Assembly: GCF_021347895.1 (NCBI RefSeq)
Contig: NC_067118.1
Coordinates: 39,421,755 to 39,485,754, forward strand
DNA length: 64,000 bases
Direction of reading: 5' to 3'
Origin: Acanthochromis polyacanthus
Lineage: Eukaryota > Chordata > Actinopteri > Pomacentridae
Below, piece by piece: positions 24,181 to 35,835 of the stretch. Below the pieces are notes generated by a model, which did no database searches, was not told the origin of the DNA, and worked only from the letters and a program-made list of their open reading frames with translations. The translations under genes and the position numbers were made by a program. Position 1 is the stretch's first letter, and each line of letters opens with the position of its first letter.

Positions 24181-26419
24181 CAATGTGCATCCAGAAGTGT
24201 TGCTACTTTTCAGTGCAGAAGAAGGATTTGTAACGCTGCACCAAATGATTAAAGCATTTACACATTTTTCCTGCCAATTAGAAGCACATCTCTTTTCACG
24301 AGTGTCCCATTTCCTCACTGATATCTATTGTATTCTTCAGCTGGCCCACTGCTATTTGAAGTCCACACCAAGACCTTCACCAGTTAGACCCACCTTCTAC
24401 TTTGAGGTTTACTTACTCCAAGACGAGCGAGAAAACAGAGTCTTTTAACAAGCGGGCCCCATTCTCTTGTTCGCATGGGGAAGTTTACCCACATCTGTCT
24501 CAGCACCTAACCCCTGGAAGAGAGGGGGTCAGTGCCAAGGCCAGAGGTCACCACTTGTCCCATTGTGAGCTAGAACCAACATAAACCCCAATCGAATACT
24601 GCGGTCAGCGGGAAACAGTGCCCGGTTGGTTTTTAGGGCCACGGATGTGTGAACTGAACAGGAGTTGTGCTTTGAGGCGGTTTTGCTGCACGGAAGCGTT
24701 TGAAAGGGACCCTTCAGGTTTCTTAATTAAGCAAAGAACAAATAGTTGTCCTGCTTTGTCGCTTCCTTTCTGTGTCGTCAATGGCACGGGCACAAATAGA
24801 AAATAAAGCTGAGAATTTGCAGGTGTGCACGGATGCATGTGAAGTTACTGGAAGGAGCTGCGCCATTCAAAAAAAAAGAGGAGAAGTTTATGTGGCACTC
24901 AAGGGGGAGGTCTGTGTGAGAACAGATCTAGTTAGGAGCGTCACAACAGATCTGACAAAACAGGCCGGCCGGGTCACGCCGGGCTTGCTGCACCGACCCG
25001 GCAGCATTCAACGGAAAGATAAAAAAACAGCAGTCTCACTCGCTTCCCCTGATAAACCCTCTTTCTCCTCCTCGCCTTCTTTCACTCTTATCAGCAAGCC
25101 ACCATCCATAATTGACCTGATTCCCAGATTTCTGTTCCTCTGACCACCCTTGCCGAAGCATAAAAGTGGGCAGCATAGGTGGCAGAAGACTGGCCGGTTG
25201 AAGGAGGAAAAAAAAAAGAGAACGTTAAAGAAAGTATTCTTCTAACGTCTTGAAAGAAAAAGGAAAATCAGCATAATGACCGTGCTCCCCTACCACACAT
25301 TCACTCTCTCACGCACACATACACACACTCCTCCTCCTCCTCCCACACCCATCCACATCCAAAATCTTGATTAACCTCCTCTCCCACTCCCTCTTTCCCA
25401 CCCACTCACATTCACACTTACACATAGACACAAAGTGCCTCGGAGGCCCCCTGACAGATGGGGAGAGAGGGGTTTCAGGGGGTTCCTCTGAACAAATGGC
25501 ACCCTGGTTTAGTGTGGTGTTGTCAGGGTTTGAATTGATCCCTGAGACTACAGAGGCTTCTCTCTGCCAGCGTGTCACAATGGCAACAAGTGTGTGGAGC
25601 TGGGAGCAAGCTTGTACAGGCATGGGACCCATACCTCATGAATGATAGCTTAGCAAATGGCCCTCCTTTCACTGGCTTTCATTGTAGGGCCATCTCTCGT
25701 TCTCTTTCATAGCCTACTCAAAAAACTTGCCCAGCTTTGTTAGTTTTATTGGGTTTGATTGGTTTGGGATTCTGAAACGTGTTGGTTTTTGTCTGATTTT
25801 GTATGTGTGAACTCTGGAGTGGGGTGGAGGAGTGCGTGTTGGCGGTGTTTGATTGGGGAGGGCGGCTTGCATTTTTGTACATTTTTGCTTGTTAAATTGA
25901 TGGGCGCTGTGGTCTCACGGTATGGTCGGCGGAATGATGTAAAGCTATCTGTCACCGGCCAGAGCTGCTGAATGTCATTCAGTTTTATATGAATGGCACT
26001 TCCTGGGAGGTCGGGATGTGTTTTTTTCCCACTCAAGGAGATAAACACCGTGTGTGATTTTCACAGAGCTCTATAAAAATCATCCGGCAATGAGACTTTC
26101 ACGCAAGATGGTCAAGAATTCCTGAACACCTTTGTACTTGACAGAAAAGCAAAAAATAAACAAATAAAAATTCCTATTACTGCCCATACTGCCTATAGAC
26201 ACCAAGGTCCTATTATCACACTTGAATGTGTTTTATGGCACTTATCCAGGTTGTTTTGACTAGATCCTTCGTTGTGTTGTATCTTCTCTCAGATGTACGT
26301 CGCTTTGGATAAAAGCTAAATGAAATTGTAGAATTCCACAAAAAACACCATGTTTCTTCAAAAAAAAAAACCCTCAATATCACTCATTTATTTTCAGTCT
26401 TTCGAGCTCCAAAGTCATA
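24181..26419. other. Unique GC-richer block, candidate regulatory
   Basis: About 24190-25980 lacks recognisable repeats except short CA/CTC runs near 25300-25345, and holds no convincing gene. About 26275-26335 is a retroposon tail related to 21405-21495. Confidence 0.35.
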
Positions 26420-26421
26420 TA

Positions 26422-26499
26422 CACCCCCTGTCAAAAGTTTTAGGACACTTTCTCATTCAAATAAAGTAGAACCTGTCCTACAACTTTTGACAGGGGGTG
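26422..26499 (+). mobile_element. 78-bp palindromic mini-transposon, copy 1
   Basis: Near-palindrome bounded by TA on each side (26420-26421, 26500-26501). The arms start CACCCCCTGTCAAAAGTT and are inverted at the right end; the loop is about 20 bp. TA borders fit Tc1/mariner-type movement. The exact reverse complement lies at 26890-26967. Confidence 0.7.
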
Positions 26500-26501
26500 T
26501 A

Positions 26502-26887
26502 TTTCATCATATGGATGTGATCAGGGCAGGACTCTGATCATACATGTAAAGTTTCAGGCAGATTGGAGCATGTTCAGGGCATTTACACAGCATTTGAAAT
26601 TTCATGGCGAAGGATCAAAATTCCAGGGGCCGCCACAGACACGCCCTTTGACTTTGGAAAAAGATTTTAATAACTTTGGATCATTAAGGCCTCCTGTATG
26701 TAACGGCCCAATTTGAGGTGAATTGGAGTTTCCCCCTAGGAGGAGTTCCCTCTAGAAATATATGAAAAACGGGCAAAATCTGACATTCAATGTAAAATAG
26801 CTCACTTCCTGTTGGGTTTGGAATGTGGCTGTCACTGACTTTTTTGTTCAGCCTGATGTGCTGCATATGTGTACCAAATTTGGTAGA
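26502..26887. repeat. Common fish interspersed repeat, fragment
   Basis: The spacer between the two mini-elements contains phrases typical of a widespread fish repeat (GGCAGATTGGAGCATGTTCA, TTGAAATTTCATGGCGA, TAGCTCACTTCCTGTTGGG, ATGTGTACCAAATTTGGT). No coding capacity is visible and the exact family is not assigned. Confidence 0.5.
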
Positions 26888-26889
26888 TA

Positions 26890-26967
26890 CACCCCCTGTC
26901 AAAAGTTGTAGGACAGGTTCTACTTTATTTGAATGAGAAAGTGTCCTAAAACTTTTGACAGGGGGTG
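26890..26967 (-). mobile_element. 78-bp palindromic mini-transposon, copy 2
   Basis: Base-for-base reverse complement of 26422-26499 over all 78 bp, again with TA on both sides (26888-26889, 26968-26969). Confidence 0.7.
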
Positions 26968-26969
26968 TA

Positions 26970-29164
26970 TTTGTCTAATATTGTCTCGTATATCAGCATA
27001 ATGAGCCTCTGTCTCATCAAAAGTTAAAGCGGAGCTGAAAGAGCGACCCCTTGGATGACCTCGGGTAGCAGTTTACAGGCTGAGGAACAATTGTCCCATT
27101 GGAAGAAAACAACGGCATCATCCCTCCAGGCTCATTTCATCACCATCGCTTCTCCCCCGTCTGGTTAATGTTTCACTAATCTCACAAGGGATGGAGGGGG
27201 GAGAGAAGGAGAAGCGGCAGAGGAAGCTTGGTTAATCACAAAAGGAAAGCAGAGGTTGATCGATTGATTGGTAAACAAACAGACCAGGAGCTCCTTATCT
27301 CCCACATGTCACATCTCCATCCATCGTAGTTCATTATCATAGCTATCGAGGGGCATTGATGGGGCTGATTTGTTGCCCGATATCAAATCTCAAGATGCCA
27401 CAAAACAAAGATGAAGTTTTTGATCTCTCAGCGGACTACATGGTCATTTTTAGTGTTTTTTCTTCCAATTTTGTGCACAAACTGTAACATGTACAGTCCC
27501 AATTTGTCCATCACACTCTCTATTGGCACACAAGCAAGACCAAATAGAAAGAAGATCTGGTTAAAAGAGGTCATCGCTCCTTCTAACACTACGCTTCAAC
27601 ATAGCAGGTGGGAAAAACTTTAAAACAAACGGTCAAAATCAGTGCAGCAGTGGCCAGTTTATTCCGCTCTTTATGGATCAAGCCTCAAATAATAAATGCT
27701 GGATGACGATTCTTTAATTAGCGTCTCCTTGCCTTCTTCGTCATCACTTCTTTCAAACCTCATTTCTTCTGTTAAAAGCAGAACTTAGGCTGGAAATTTG
27801 TAGTTTCATGTAGCCACAGAAGAAATGTTCCACATGCAGGTTGAAAAATACTCTGATGAGTGAATGGAGTGATGCTTAATGTCTTGCTCAATGCTTTTTA
27901 AACATTTTAAGACACTGATCCCTCAGTAGGGACATTTACAGCAGCTAGATACAAATGAGGCATGGACGAAGCAATACAAAACTACAACAAGCCTAAAAAC
28001 AAATATATAATAAAGGCTATGCACAACTTTCACTTTCCATGCATACATGCATATCTTGACTACATGACAGAAGGCGTTTCATGTGTTCAAGGTACATGTG
28101 AAGCTCTGTTTGTGAGAATTTAATCCAGATTTGCTCCTATAAGTCAGTCATATTTATCAGAATGATGAGAATGTCAGATGACACAGTTGTCACACCAAAC
28201 TAAACACCAAAACTGCAACTGCATTCCAAGATGGATTAGCAAACTGACAACCTGTGCATGTGTAAAAGAAACACATTATAGATTCAACTAGATTAAATAA
28301 ATCTGACTCTTTATAGCTGCATATGGTAGATTATTTGATTTGGTTGTGCAAAATCATCTGTGGGAATTCGTTCCTCGGCATTCAGGTGAAAAAGTTAAGC
28401 CGGATCTGTGGTCCTTGGACCCATGACTGACATGCAATAGTGGCCTTTTAACTGTTTAACAAGCAGACCACACCCCGGCCTTTAATCTGGGTCAGAGAGT
28501 AAACGTACTCATCTCATACATGCCCAGGTGTCAGGAGCATGTCCCTCCTCTGCTCCCTTTTGTCTCGTCCACTCTGCATAGCAATGGAAAGTCCACCGCA
28601 ATATGCTGGAACTGTGGAGGGGAGAGCGCGTATTGTTGAAGAGGCAACGTCTGCATATTAAGAAAACATGGAGGGAGAGCGGGCAGCTGAAAGGGCCTTT
28701 GAATGAGAATCAATTAATTTTCATTTACCTCCATTAGCACTGGGCAGGGATTTGCATGTGTGAACCCTTGCCAAACTGGCAGTGACCTTTTTTAGTGGAG
28801 GGAGAGGGCCACATTAAGCTAATGATGGGGGGCAGAGGAAGAGACAAAGAGCTGCATGTGTGGGAGGGGAGGCCGGGCCGTCCTCTTCTCTCATTAGCAC
28901 CTCAGTGGCCTGCACTGCTGTCACACAGCGAGCCCTCACAGGCAGATCATTAACCACTAGCTGGGATGTGAAAATAGTCAGACTGACAGTAAAGAAAGAG
29001 AATTCTCAGCTGCTGAGTTTCATACTTTGAGTTACTGTAAGCTGGCTTTGGTTTGTTATGCAGCAATACGTGTTCAAACAGAAGGTGGAATAGTTGTTGT
29101 GATCAGATATATTCATTCTTAACCGTAGAACCAAGAAGATAATGATATTAGAAATCAGGATATT
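26970..29164. other. Gene-free interval with candidate regulatory patches
   Basis: No gene was recognised. About 27000-27400 and 28360-28960 are unique and GC-richer. The second holds TCAATTAATTTTCATTTACC and a TTTGCATG octamer-like word, the kind of mix found in developmental enhancers. A segment at 27629-27665 resembles 4220-4270. Confidence 0.35.
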
Positions 29165-29177
29165 ATATCTACGTCAC

Positions 29178-29994
29178 GAGGTTAGACAGGAGTCTCCATG
29201 GACTATGATGTTTGCAGATGACATTGTGATCTGAAGTGAGAGTAGGGAACAGGTGGAGGAGAAGCTGGAGGCGTGGAGGTTTGCCCTGGAAAGGAGAAGA
29301 ATGAAGGTTAGCCGCAGCAAGACGGAGTATCTGTGTGTGAATGAGAGGGACCCAAGTGGAAGAGTGAGGTTACAGGGGGAAGAGATCAAGAAGGTGGAGG
29401 ATTTTAAGTACTTAGGGTCAACAGTACAGAGCAATGGAGAGTGTGGAAAAGAGGTGAAGAAGCGTGTACAGGCAGGCTGGAACGGCTGGAGAAAAGTGTC
29501 AGGTGTGATGTGTGATAGAAGAGTTTCAGCTAAAATGAAAGGAAAGCTTTACAAAACTGTGGTGAGACCAGCTATGTTGTTTGGTCTTGAGACAGTGTCC
29601 CTGAGGAAAAGACAGGAGGCAGAGCTGGAGGTAGCAGAACTGAAGATGCTGAGGTTCTCTTTGAGAGTGACCAGGATGGATACGATCAGGAATGAGTACA
29701 TCAGAGGGACAGCACATGTTAGAGGCTTTGGAGATAAAGTCAGAGAGGCCAGACTGAGATGGTTCGGACATGTCCAGAGGAGAGAGAGTGAATATATTGG
29801 TAGAAGGATGCTGAGTTTCCCACTGCCAGGCAGGAGGCCTAGAGGAAGACCAAAGAGGAGGTTTATGGATGTGGTTAAAGAGGACATGAAGGTAGTTGGT
29901 GTGAGAGAAGAAGATGCAGAAGACAGGGTTAGATGGAGGCAATTGATTCGCTGTGGCGACCCCTGAAGGGAAAAGCCGAAAGGAAAGGAGGAAG
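29178..29994 (+). pseudogene. 5'-truncated LINE, reverse-transcriptase C-terminal part
   Basis: A non-LTR retrotransposon insertion flanked by a 13-bp duplication, ATATCTACGTCAC (29165-29177 and 29995-30007). The frame begins just before the catalytic reverse-transcriptase motif FADD (29211-29222), has one in-frame TGA at 29232-29234, and then stays open to 29966. The downstream part shows RT thumb/connection features (SRSKTEYLCVNE, DFKYLGSTVQSNGECGKE, GKLYKTVVRPAMLFGLE) and the C-terminal RWFGHVQRRE...GRPKRRFMDVVKEDM block. The endonuclease and RT fingers are missing, as expected from 5' truncation. The clade was not decided; RTE-like is my guess. It cannot move by itself. Confidence 0.85.
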
Positions 29995-30007
29995 ATATCT
30001 ACGTCAC

Positions 30008-30287
30008 TCATTATCTCTGCCCAAGGCCTCTGAGCCAGCACAGTACAGTATTTTATGCTCTAATCACACACAACTTTGTTTAGGTATTACACCAATAAAT
30101 CTGCTCACAATGTTCATACAAAACTGCTGTAGTCTCTATGTGCAGATTATTAAAATAAATGTACTTTTTTAGGAAACTACCAAATTTAGTGTTTTCAGTT
30201 TTTCTAGTGTTGTGAATGGGGATGGCTAGTAACTACGTCATCGTGTCCAAAAACGTCACTTCCGTGTCCTACCAAACCAACGATATA
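30008..30287. other. Short unassigned stretch before THAP exon
   Basis: Nothing recognisable except two CGTCA half-CRE words (30236-30240, 30255-30259) within 60 bp upstream of the THAP exon start codon, which could belong to its promoter. Confidence 0.25.
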
Positions 30288-30403
30288 ATGGTGCTGTGTT
30301 GTGTCCCGTGTTGCAACAATAGAAATGATGTAAATAAAATGATATCTTTCTACCGCTTTCCTCTGGACGAAAAGGAGAAGAGAAGATGGCTGACACTGAT
30401 AAG
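30288..30403 (+). pseudogene. Isolated THAP-domain first exon
   Basis: From ATG the frame reads MVLCCVPCCNNRNDVNK, then ISFYRFPLDEKEKRRWLTLI, and ends AG|GTAAAT, a good splice donor. This is the N-terminal half of a THAP zinc finger (C2CH type): paired cysteines near residues 4-9 with N-R after them, the FP of the loop, and a conserved W. The second Cys-His pair would lie in the next exon, which I could not find in the following kilobases. THAP domains bind DNA in host THAP proteins and in P-element-type transposases. It may be a dead transposon exon or the first exon of an unrecognised gene; the first is likelier because no body follows. It is not the same sequence as the THAP exon at 59982. 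Confidence 0.55.
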
Positions 30404-32948
30404 GTAAATCGGATTTCTAATCTCAGAAAATACATTTAGCGCCGGGAGCTAACATGCGCTAGCTAGTATTAGCCGCTTGAATTATGTTATCTTTTTGTGT
30501 TACGAGGAGTGTTTGGGCCACATTACAAAAGAAACTAAAAGTGGTCGAGATTTAAGTCTCTGATAATAACTTTATACTTTTAATTTATAAGAATAAAGTC
30601 TGCCGAGGGAGACTTTTGTCCCAGTTTTGGGGACTTGGACTTGCTTGACCAATCTGCCCAAAATACTCGACTTGACTAGGATATGGGTCTATGTGACTTG
30701 GATTTAATTGAGTCCAATACTTGGACTGACTTGCTAAAAATGTTTGGCTGAGATTATTTTAACTGTTATGGATTCATGATTAATGTGTTGAAGTTGAGAT
30801 ATGGTGACTACAGGGGATATAGCTTCTCAGTCACATTGTTTTTCACAAAAATAATGAGATTAGAAATGGGAGGAATATTACATATACTTTATTCTTTATC
30901 TCCGCTAAAGGCTCAAAAGCAAGGCACTTGGTTAAAGAAGAGCATTTGGATGTGTGTTTAACTACGTTTATCCTGACTACAGTATCATACACACCCCATA
31001 CTACACAGCATCTGTCTTTTCTAAAAACACAATAGTGGTAATAATATTTAACAAAATGGGGCCATATTTTATCCAGGCACAACTTTGCGGTATTTACAAT
31101 GCAACATATTCCACAAAAATTCATAACTGTGTTTTAGGAAGATACTCTAGCAATAAAAATAACTTCAGTGCTCCTTTGCAAAGATTCTTCAAGTCTCTAT
31201 GGCTCTTTACTGGAGGCTTCAACAGCATTTTTAAAAAATTATGTTCCCTCATTTGATGTTTTGATGATTGTGGAGAAGAGAGCGGTCTAAAACATCAGTC
31301 CAAAATCTTACACAGCAGCTCAATAAGCTGAGATATGGTGACTACAGAGGCCACAGGATCTGAGTCACCAAACCGTCAATGATCCGTCTTATCTACAATC
31401 ACATTTTTTCTGTTCTCAGTTTTGCATATTTTTCTTCATATTTGTAAACTCTCTTTTTATGCTGAGCTGCTCTGAAGATATTGTTGAGAACTGCAGACCT
31501 GTAAGTTTTGTTGCTCCTTCAGTCTGCTGCAATCTTTATGAAAAACATTCACCAAAAACTGTGATCACTCAACCAACAGACTGAAAACACGGTGAGAAAA
31601 CATCAGTAAAATTATGCACATATATAGGCTCAATCCAAATGTCTGAGAATTTAGTTTAAATTGCCTGTTTTTTACTGTGGGCTGTGAAAAATAGCAGCCT
31701 GTCTGTGGAGGAGGGCCAAATTAAAACAGGATTAGACATGAGGGTCTGCTCATCCTGCCTCCACGTGTAGGGAGGAACCCAGACAGTATGAAATTGAGCG
31801 GAAAGTATGAGCAGAGAAGAGGATGAAAGACAAAATGGGAGAAGGGAGCAGACAGGGTCACAGATGTGACATTATATTAACAATAGGAATGACGGGGGAG
31901 AAAGTGTACAGACACCCCCCGGCAAAGCTGTCCCCCAGCTGTTTGCTTCACCTGTCTATTAAAAAGGAGCATATTTCTTGGTGTCTACAGAGGCACAGAC
32001 AGATTTACTGGACCTACAAGGAGGAGGCCTGAATGTATTTTGATTATTAGACAAGGGCCAATAAATCACCTTTCTCTCCGTTTTGGGAGATCTGACTCTC
32101 CACAAGAATTGACAAGTCAGAACACATATGAATATTATTAATTGATTTAAGAGGAAAATAGTAAACGGCAAGAAAAATGCTAATCATTTGTAGATGGTCA
32201 TCTATCGGGGGAGTTTTGACTCATTTACAACCACATGAGGGTTTTACACTAAAGCCCAGACAGATATTGAAGTGACCTCCAGCCCTTTCCTGTACCGAGG
32301 CAGCCCCGTTCTAAAACAAAGCAGACATGACCAGAGGAGAGGGGAGAAATCAGATGGCTTAATTGTTCCTTGACAATTAGACCATCACTCAACAGAACAC
32401 TGAGCAACCCAGCAAAAGCAGCAAAGGGGGAGGTGTCCGAAGAAAGGGATGAAAGAAGAGGGCACTAAAACACCCACTGAGTGAGAGGGAGTGAGAGGGA
32501 AAGAGGGAGAGGGCCCTGCTATTGAGGAGCCGACAGGGCAGAAAGCAGCAGAAAGCAGTTTACAATACTGTACAATGCTGTTCTGCACCATTAAGTGGCA
32601 TGGAGGGCAGGGCCGGGACAATGGGCTTCTGTCCCCCAGGAGAAGGCCAGCAGCTCCAGAGGAGTCCTTCCCTTTTCAGCCCATATGTCTGCGGCCACCT
32701 CACAGGATGCTGCTTTGGCCGCGACCGCATGCTCAGCATCTGGACACACCAGGTCGGTCGTCTCTTTAGTGACCAGCGCAGCGTTAGGGAGGGTCTCCAC
32801 GGCAACACCGCAGTGATACGCAAGGATTCAGGGCAGCACTCAAGAGATTAAGGAAAGGAAGTACTTCTGGGTGGATTTAGAGTAAAAAAAAGAAAGAAAG
32901 AAAAAGAAAATCACACTGAAAATATCCTGAAAAACTTGAAACTCAGAA
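30404..32948. other. Gene-free interval with a local duplication
   Basis: About 30600-30740 has repeated ACTTGGACTTG-type words, a common fish interspersed repeat. GAGATATGGTGACTACAG occurs at about 30794 and again at about 31329, suggesting a diverged direct repeat. About 31700-32870 is GC-richer and repeat-free (for example TTGATTATTAGACAAGGGCC and GGCTTAATTGTTCCTTGAC), a candidate regulatory block. No gene was recognised. Confidence 0.35.
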
Positions 32949-33345
32949 TTAACCCTCCTGTTGTCCTCATTCATGGACACCAAAAAATGCTGTTTCCTTG
33001 TCTGAAAAAAAATCTAAAAATTCAGAAAAAAAAATCCCCAAATTTTTGAAAATTTTCAAAACCTTCAGGAAGAAAAATCCAATAATTCCTTAAAAACTTC
33101 CCTTAAAAGCTTTATTTAAAAAAATCCCCCAAATGTGGCAACAAAATTCCTGTAAATATTTTCAAACAATAATTAAATATCTCTCAAAAAAATCCTAATA
33201 ATATCTTAAGTGATTACATATAGATCAGTAAAACTTCTAATATGTTCTTTAAGAACATTAAAAAAAATCAACTAAAATCCAGCAAAATTCACTGGATTAT
33301 GGTTAATATTTTGTGAATGTTCTTAAGAAACATTTTTAATTTTTC
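32949..33345 (+). mobile_element. piggyBac-like MITE (family B), copy 2, right end lost
   Basis: Begins with a clean TTAACCCTCCTGTTGTCCTC and follows the family body through the central near-palindrome. It breaks off after AACATTTTTAATTTTTC, where other copies continue for about 140 bp more. Confidence 0.75.
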
Positions 33346-33359
33346 TTTTTTTCATCGTG

Positions 33360-33570
33360 AATTAATTTTTCTGGGCGTAGTATACTTTCATTTTATTGCG
33401 CATTTTTGTACTTGAGTATATTCTTCTTATTTCTTTTTTCAAATATTACTTTATTGGATCTCTCTCCCTATATATTTATCAGTTAACTATTTTTTGTGGC
33501 GGTGCTCACTTTAATCTTTGTGCTTGCTAATGTAACGGGGATCAATAAAGTATTTCTATTCTATTCCCCA
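33360..33570 (+). mobile_element. Retroposon 3' tail
   Basis: AT-rich sequence ending GTAACGGGGATCAATAAAG and a short TATTC repeat, a typical 3' end of fish non-LTR elements. It abuts the broken MITE, so it may have replaced its right end. There is no coding capacity. Confidence 0.45.
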
Positions 33571-35338
33571 GTACAGTCAGTTAAACGTCTGTATGGGTGT
33601 TTTTAAAACAGCACAGATAAACTTTCTGCAATCCAAGAAACATGACACGGTGACGTTAACACTAACTAAAGAGGTTTCTTCAGGTTTGGAATAATAAAGC
33701 TAAAAACTTCCTGTGAATATCATTCCAGACCGATTTGTTTTTTCATGCTTTGCCACATTTTACACATTTGCTGCCTCTATGTAACAGCTTGTAAACAGAA
33801 TGGTTTTGTCCAAAGATGTGCTTTTTCCACAAAGCATCCAAATTCTTCAAAGCACAAGCAGATGTATGTCTAAACCATTTACATTACTTTGCCCAGTGCA
33901 TTTCCCTCCCTGCTCAAAGCAACTGTGACTCCTGTTTCCCTTTGGACTGATGACAAAGAGCTGTCAGAATGATGGATTATGAAGCTGCTGCCTGAAACTC
34001 AAACAAGAGCCTGTGTCAGCTCCTGTCCGTCCGTAAACAGACCCGCAAACCCCCCAAATAAGAAAAATATAAGCCGAGCGACCGCAAGTGAAAAGAAGTT
34101 GGGGGGTGAGCCGGCAGAAGAAGAATCTTAACAAGTGTTTACCCTCTTTCTGTTGCCAAGCTGTGGAGCAATAACCTACCGTAGCGAAAGGCCCGGCCTG
34201 ATCCGGAAAGAAAGGCCTCAGTCTGAGGGGTCAGGGGTCACTAACTCTGCCATTGTCTCTGACAGGGCAAGCACACTCCAGCTTTTCTCCAGCTTTCAAA
34301 GGGCTGTGATGGGGGTGGAAAGATAGGCCTGAAAACACTGGGTCAGGACCAGGGACGTTATGGTAGTTGGGGGAAAAAAGATTTGGACCCCAAAGGTTAA
34401 ATGAGGAGCGAAAGGGCCCTTCTGTCCAATTACCGAGGGACAAATGCTCTCCGTGACCCATCAGGGTCAGAGTTCAGCGGAGCCATTGCTAGCGGCACAC
34501 TCTGGGTTTTTGTGGACCAGATGAGATGAACCTCCGCTCTGTTTATCTAAGTGACACCCTGCCCAATAGTAAAAGTATAAATAATTAGGGGGCTTGTGTG
34601 CTGCCACTTAGCAGAATTAATTTATAGACCAGTGATGGGACAAATGAAGCTCACATGCACCTTTGGGGACTGAATAATCAACAGGAAAGCATCAAAGAGG
34701 ACATATGTAAAAACAGAATTAGGATATGTGTCTGAATGTTGCTGAAATGCAAACAAAAAAATGTTCTTTGATCCATTGTAATAGATTCTAAGAACAAATT
34801 GTAGAAATAAGTCGCACAAAGTTATACACTGGTGAATAAAACCCCACTTCCTAGCACTCAGCCGAGCCGGTCAGTACTTCCCTAATCTTGTGCCCATCTC
34901 AGTCTAAGGCGGCACTTGTGGTGTTAATACCTGCTGATACAAAGGCCCAGTGGAGCGGCATGGTGAAAGTGTCCCACATCCGGACATGACTGGATTAGAG
35001 TGTTCCTGAAGCCAAGGATTAAGTCGGCGAATTTAATCATCTACACTTGTTAGGTTAACAAGCACAGTACAATCATATTAGAACATTCATCTCAAGTCCT
35101 TCCCTTTTCCTTGCTCTCGTACAACAGTGAGTTCCAGGTCTGTTCCAATATTGCTTCTGTTTAACACTATGTTGGCTAGCAGAAGACTCAAAACACAGCT
35201 GCATTTTCCAATCATGATTAAAGAAGTTATGTGTACGCTGCAGGCAAGATGGGCTAGTTTGCATAAATTTTTCCTTTATCTTGATAAATAAAAGTTAAGC
35301 AGAGTGTGGATGAGATTCCAAGCAGAAAGAAAACAGTC
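33571..35338. other. Gene-free interval
   Basis: No gene was recognised. About 33900-34640 is unique and GC-richer (CCTACCGTAGCGAAAGGCCC, AGGGTCAGAGTTCAGCGG) and a candidate regulatory segment. The remainder shows nothing of note. Confidence 0.35.
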
Positions 35339-35835
35339 TTAACCCTCGTGTCTTCCTGCACGTCAAAACTGACCCATTTTAAAGTTTGAAAATGTGGAAA
35401 AATAACAAATATATTTGCACAGTGAAACTTCTGATGTCCACATTTTCAACATTTTTGGGAAATCTTTGAACATTTTTTTGGTGGAAAACAAGAAACATTA
35501 AAAATGTTTCTTAAGAGCGTTCACACAAAAATCAACCAAAATCCATCGAAATTCACTGGATTTTGGTTGATTTTTATGTGAATTTTCTTAAAGAGAATAT
35601 TAGAAGTTTTACTGATTAGATATTTTTGGGATTTTTTGGAAGATTTTACTCATTTTTTGAAAATGTTTACAAGAATTTTCTTGCCACATTTGGGGGATTT
35701 TTTTTTTAGAAATAAAACAAACCACAAAATGTTTAAGGAATTATTGGAATTTTCTTTCTGAAGGTTTTGCAAATTTTCAGAAATTTGGAGAATACTTTTG
35801 CTAATTTTTTGGATTTTTTTCAGACAAGAAAAAGA
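35339..35835 (-). mobile_element. piggyBac-like MITE (family B), copy 3 (inverted)
   Basis: Starts TTAACCCTCGTGTCTTCCTG, the reverse complement of the copy-1 right end. It runs through the AAAATCAACCAAAATCC central palindrome to a degraded distal end near TTTTTTTCAGACAAGAAA. Confidence 0.75.

Noticed and set aside
29526..30041. 171-codon minus-strand frame
   Set aside because: Antisense shadow of the LINE reverse-transcriptase frame.
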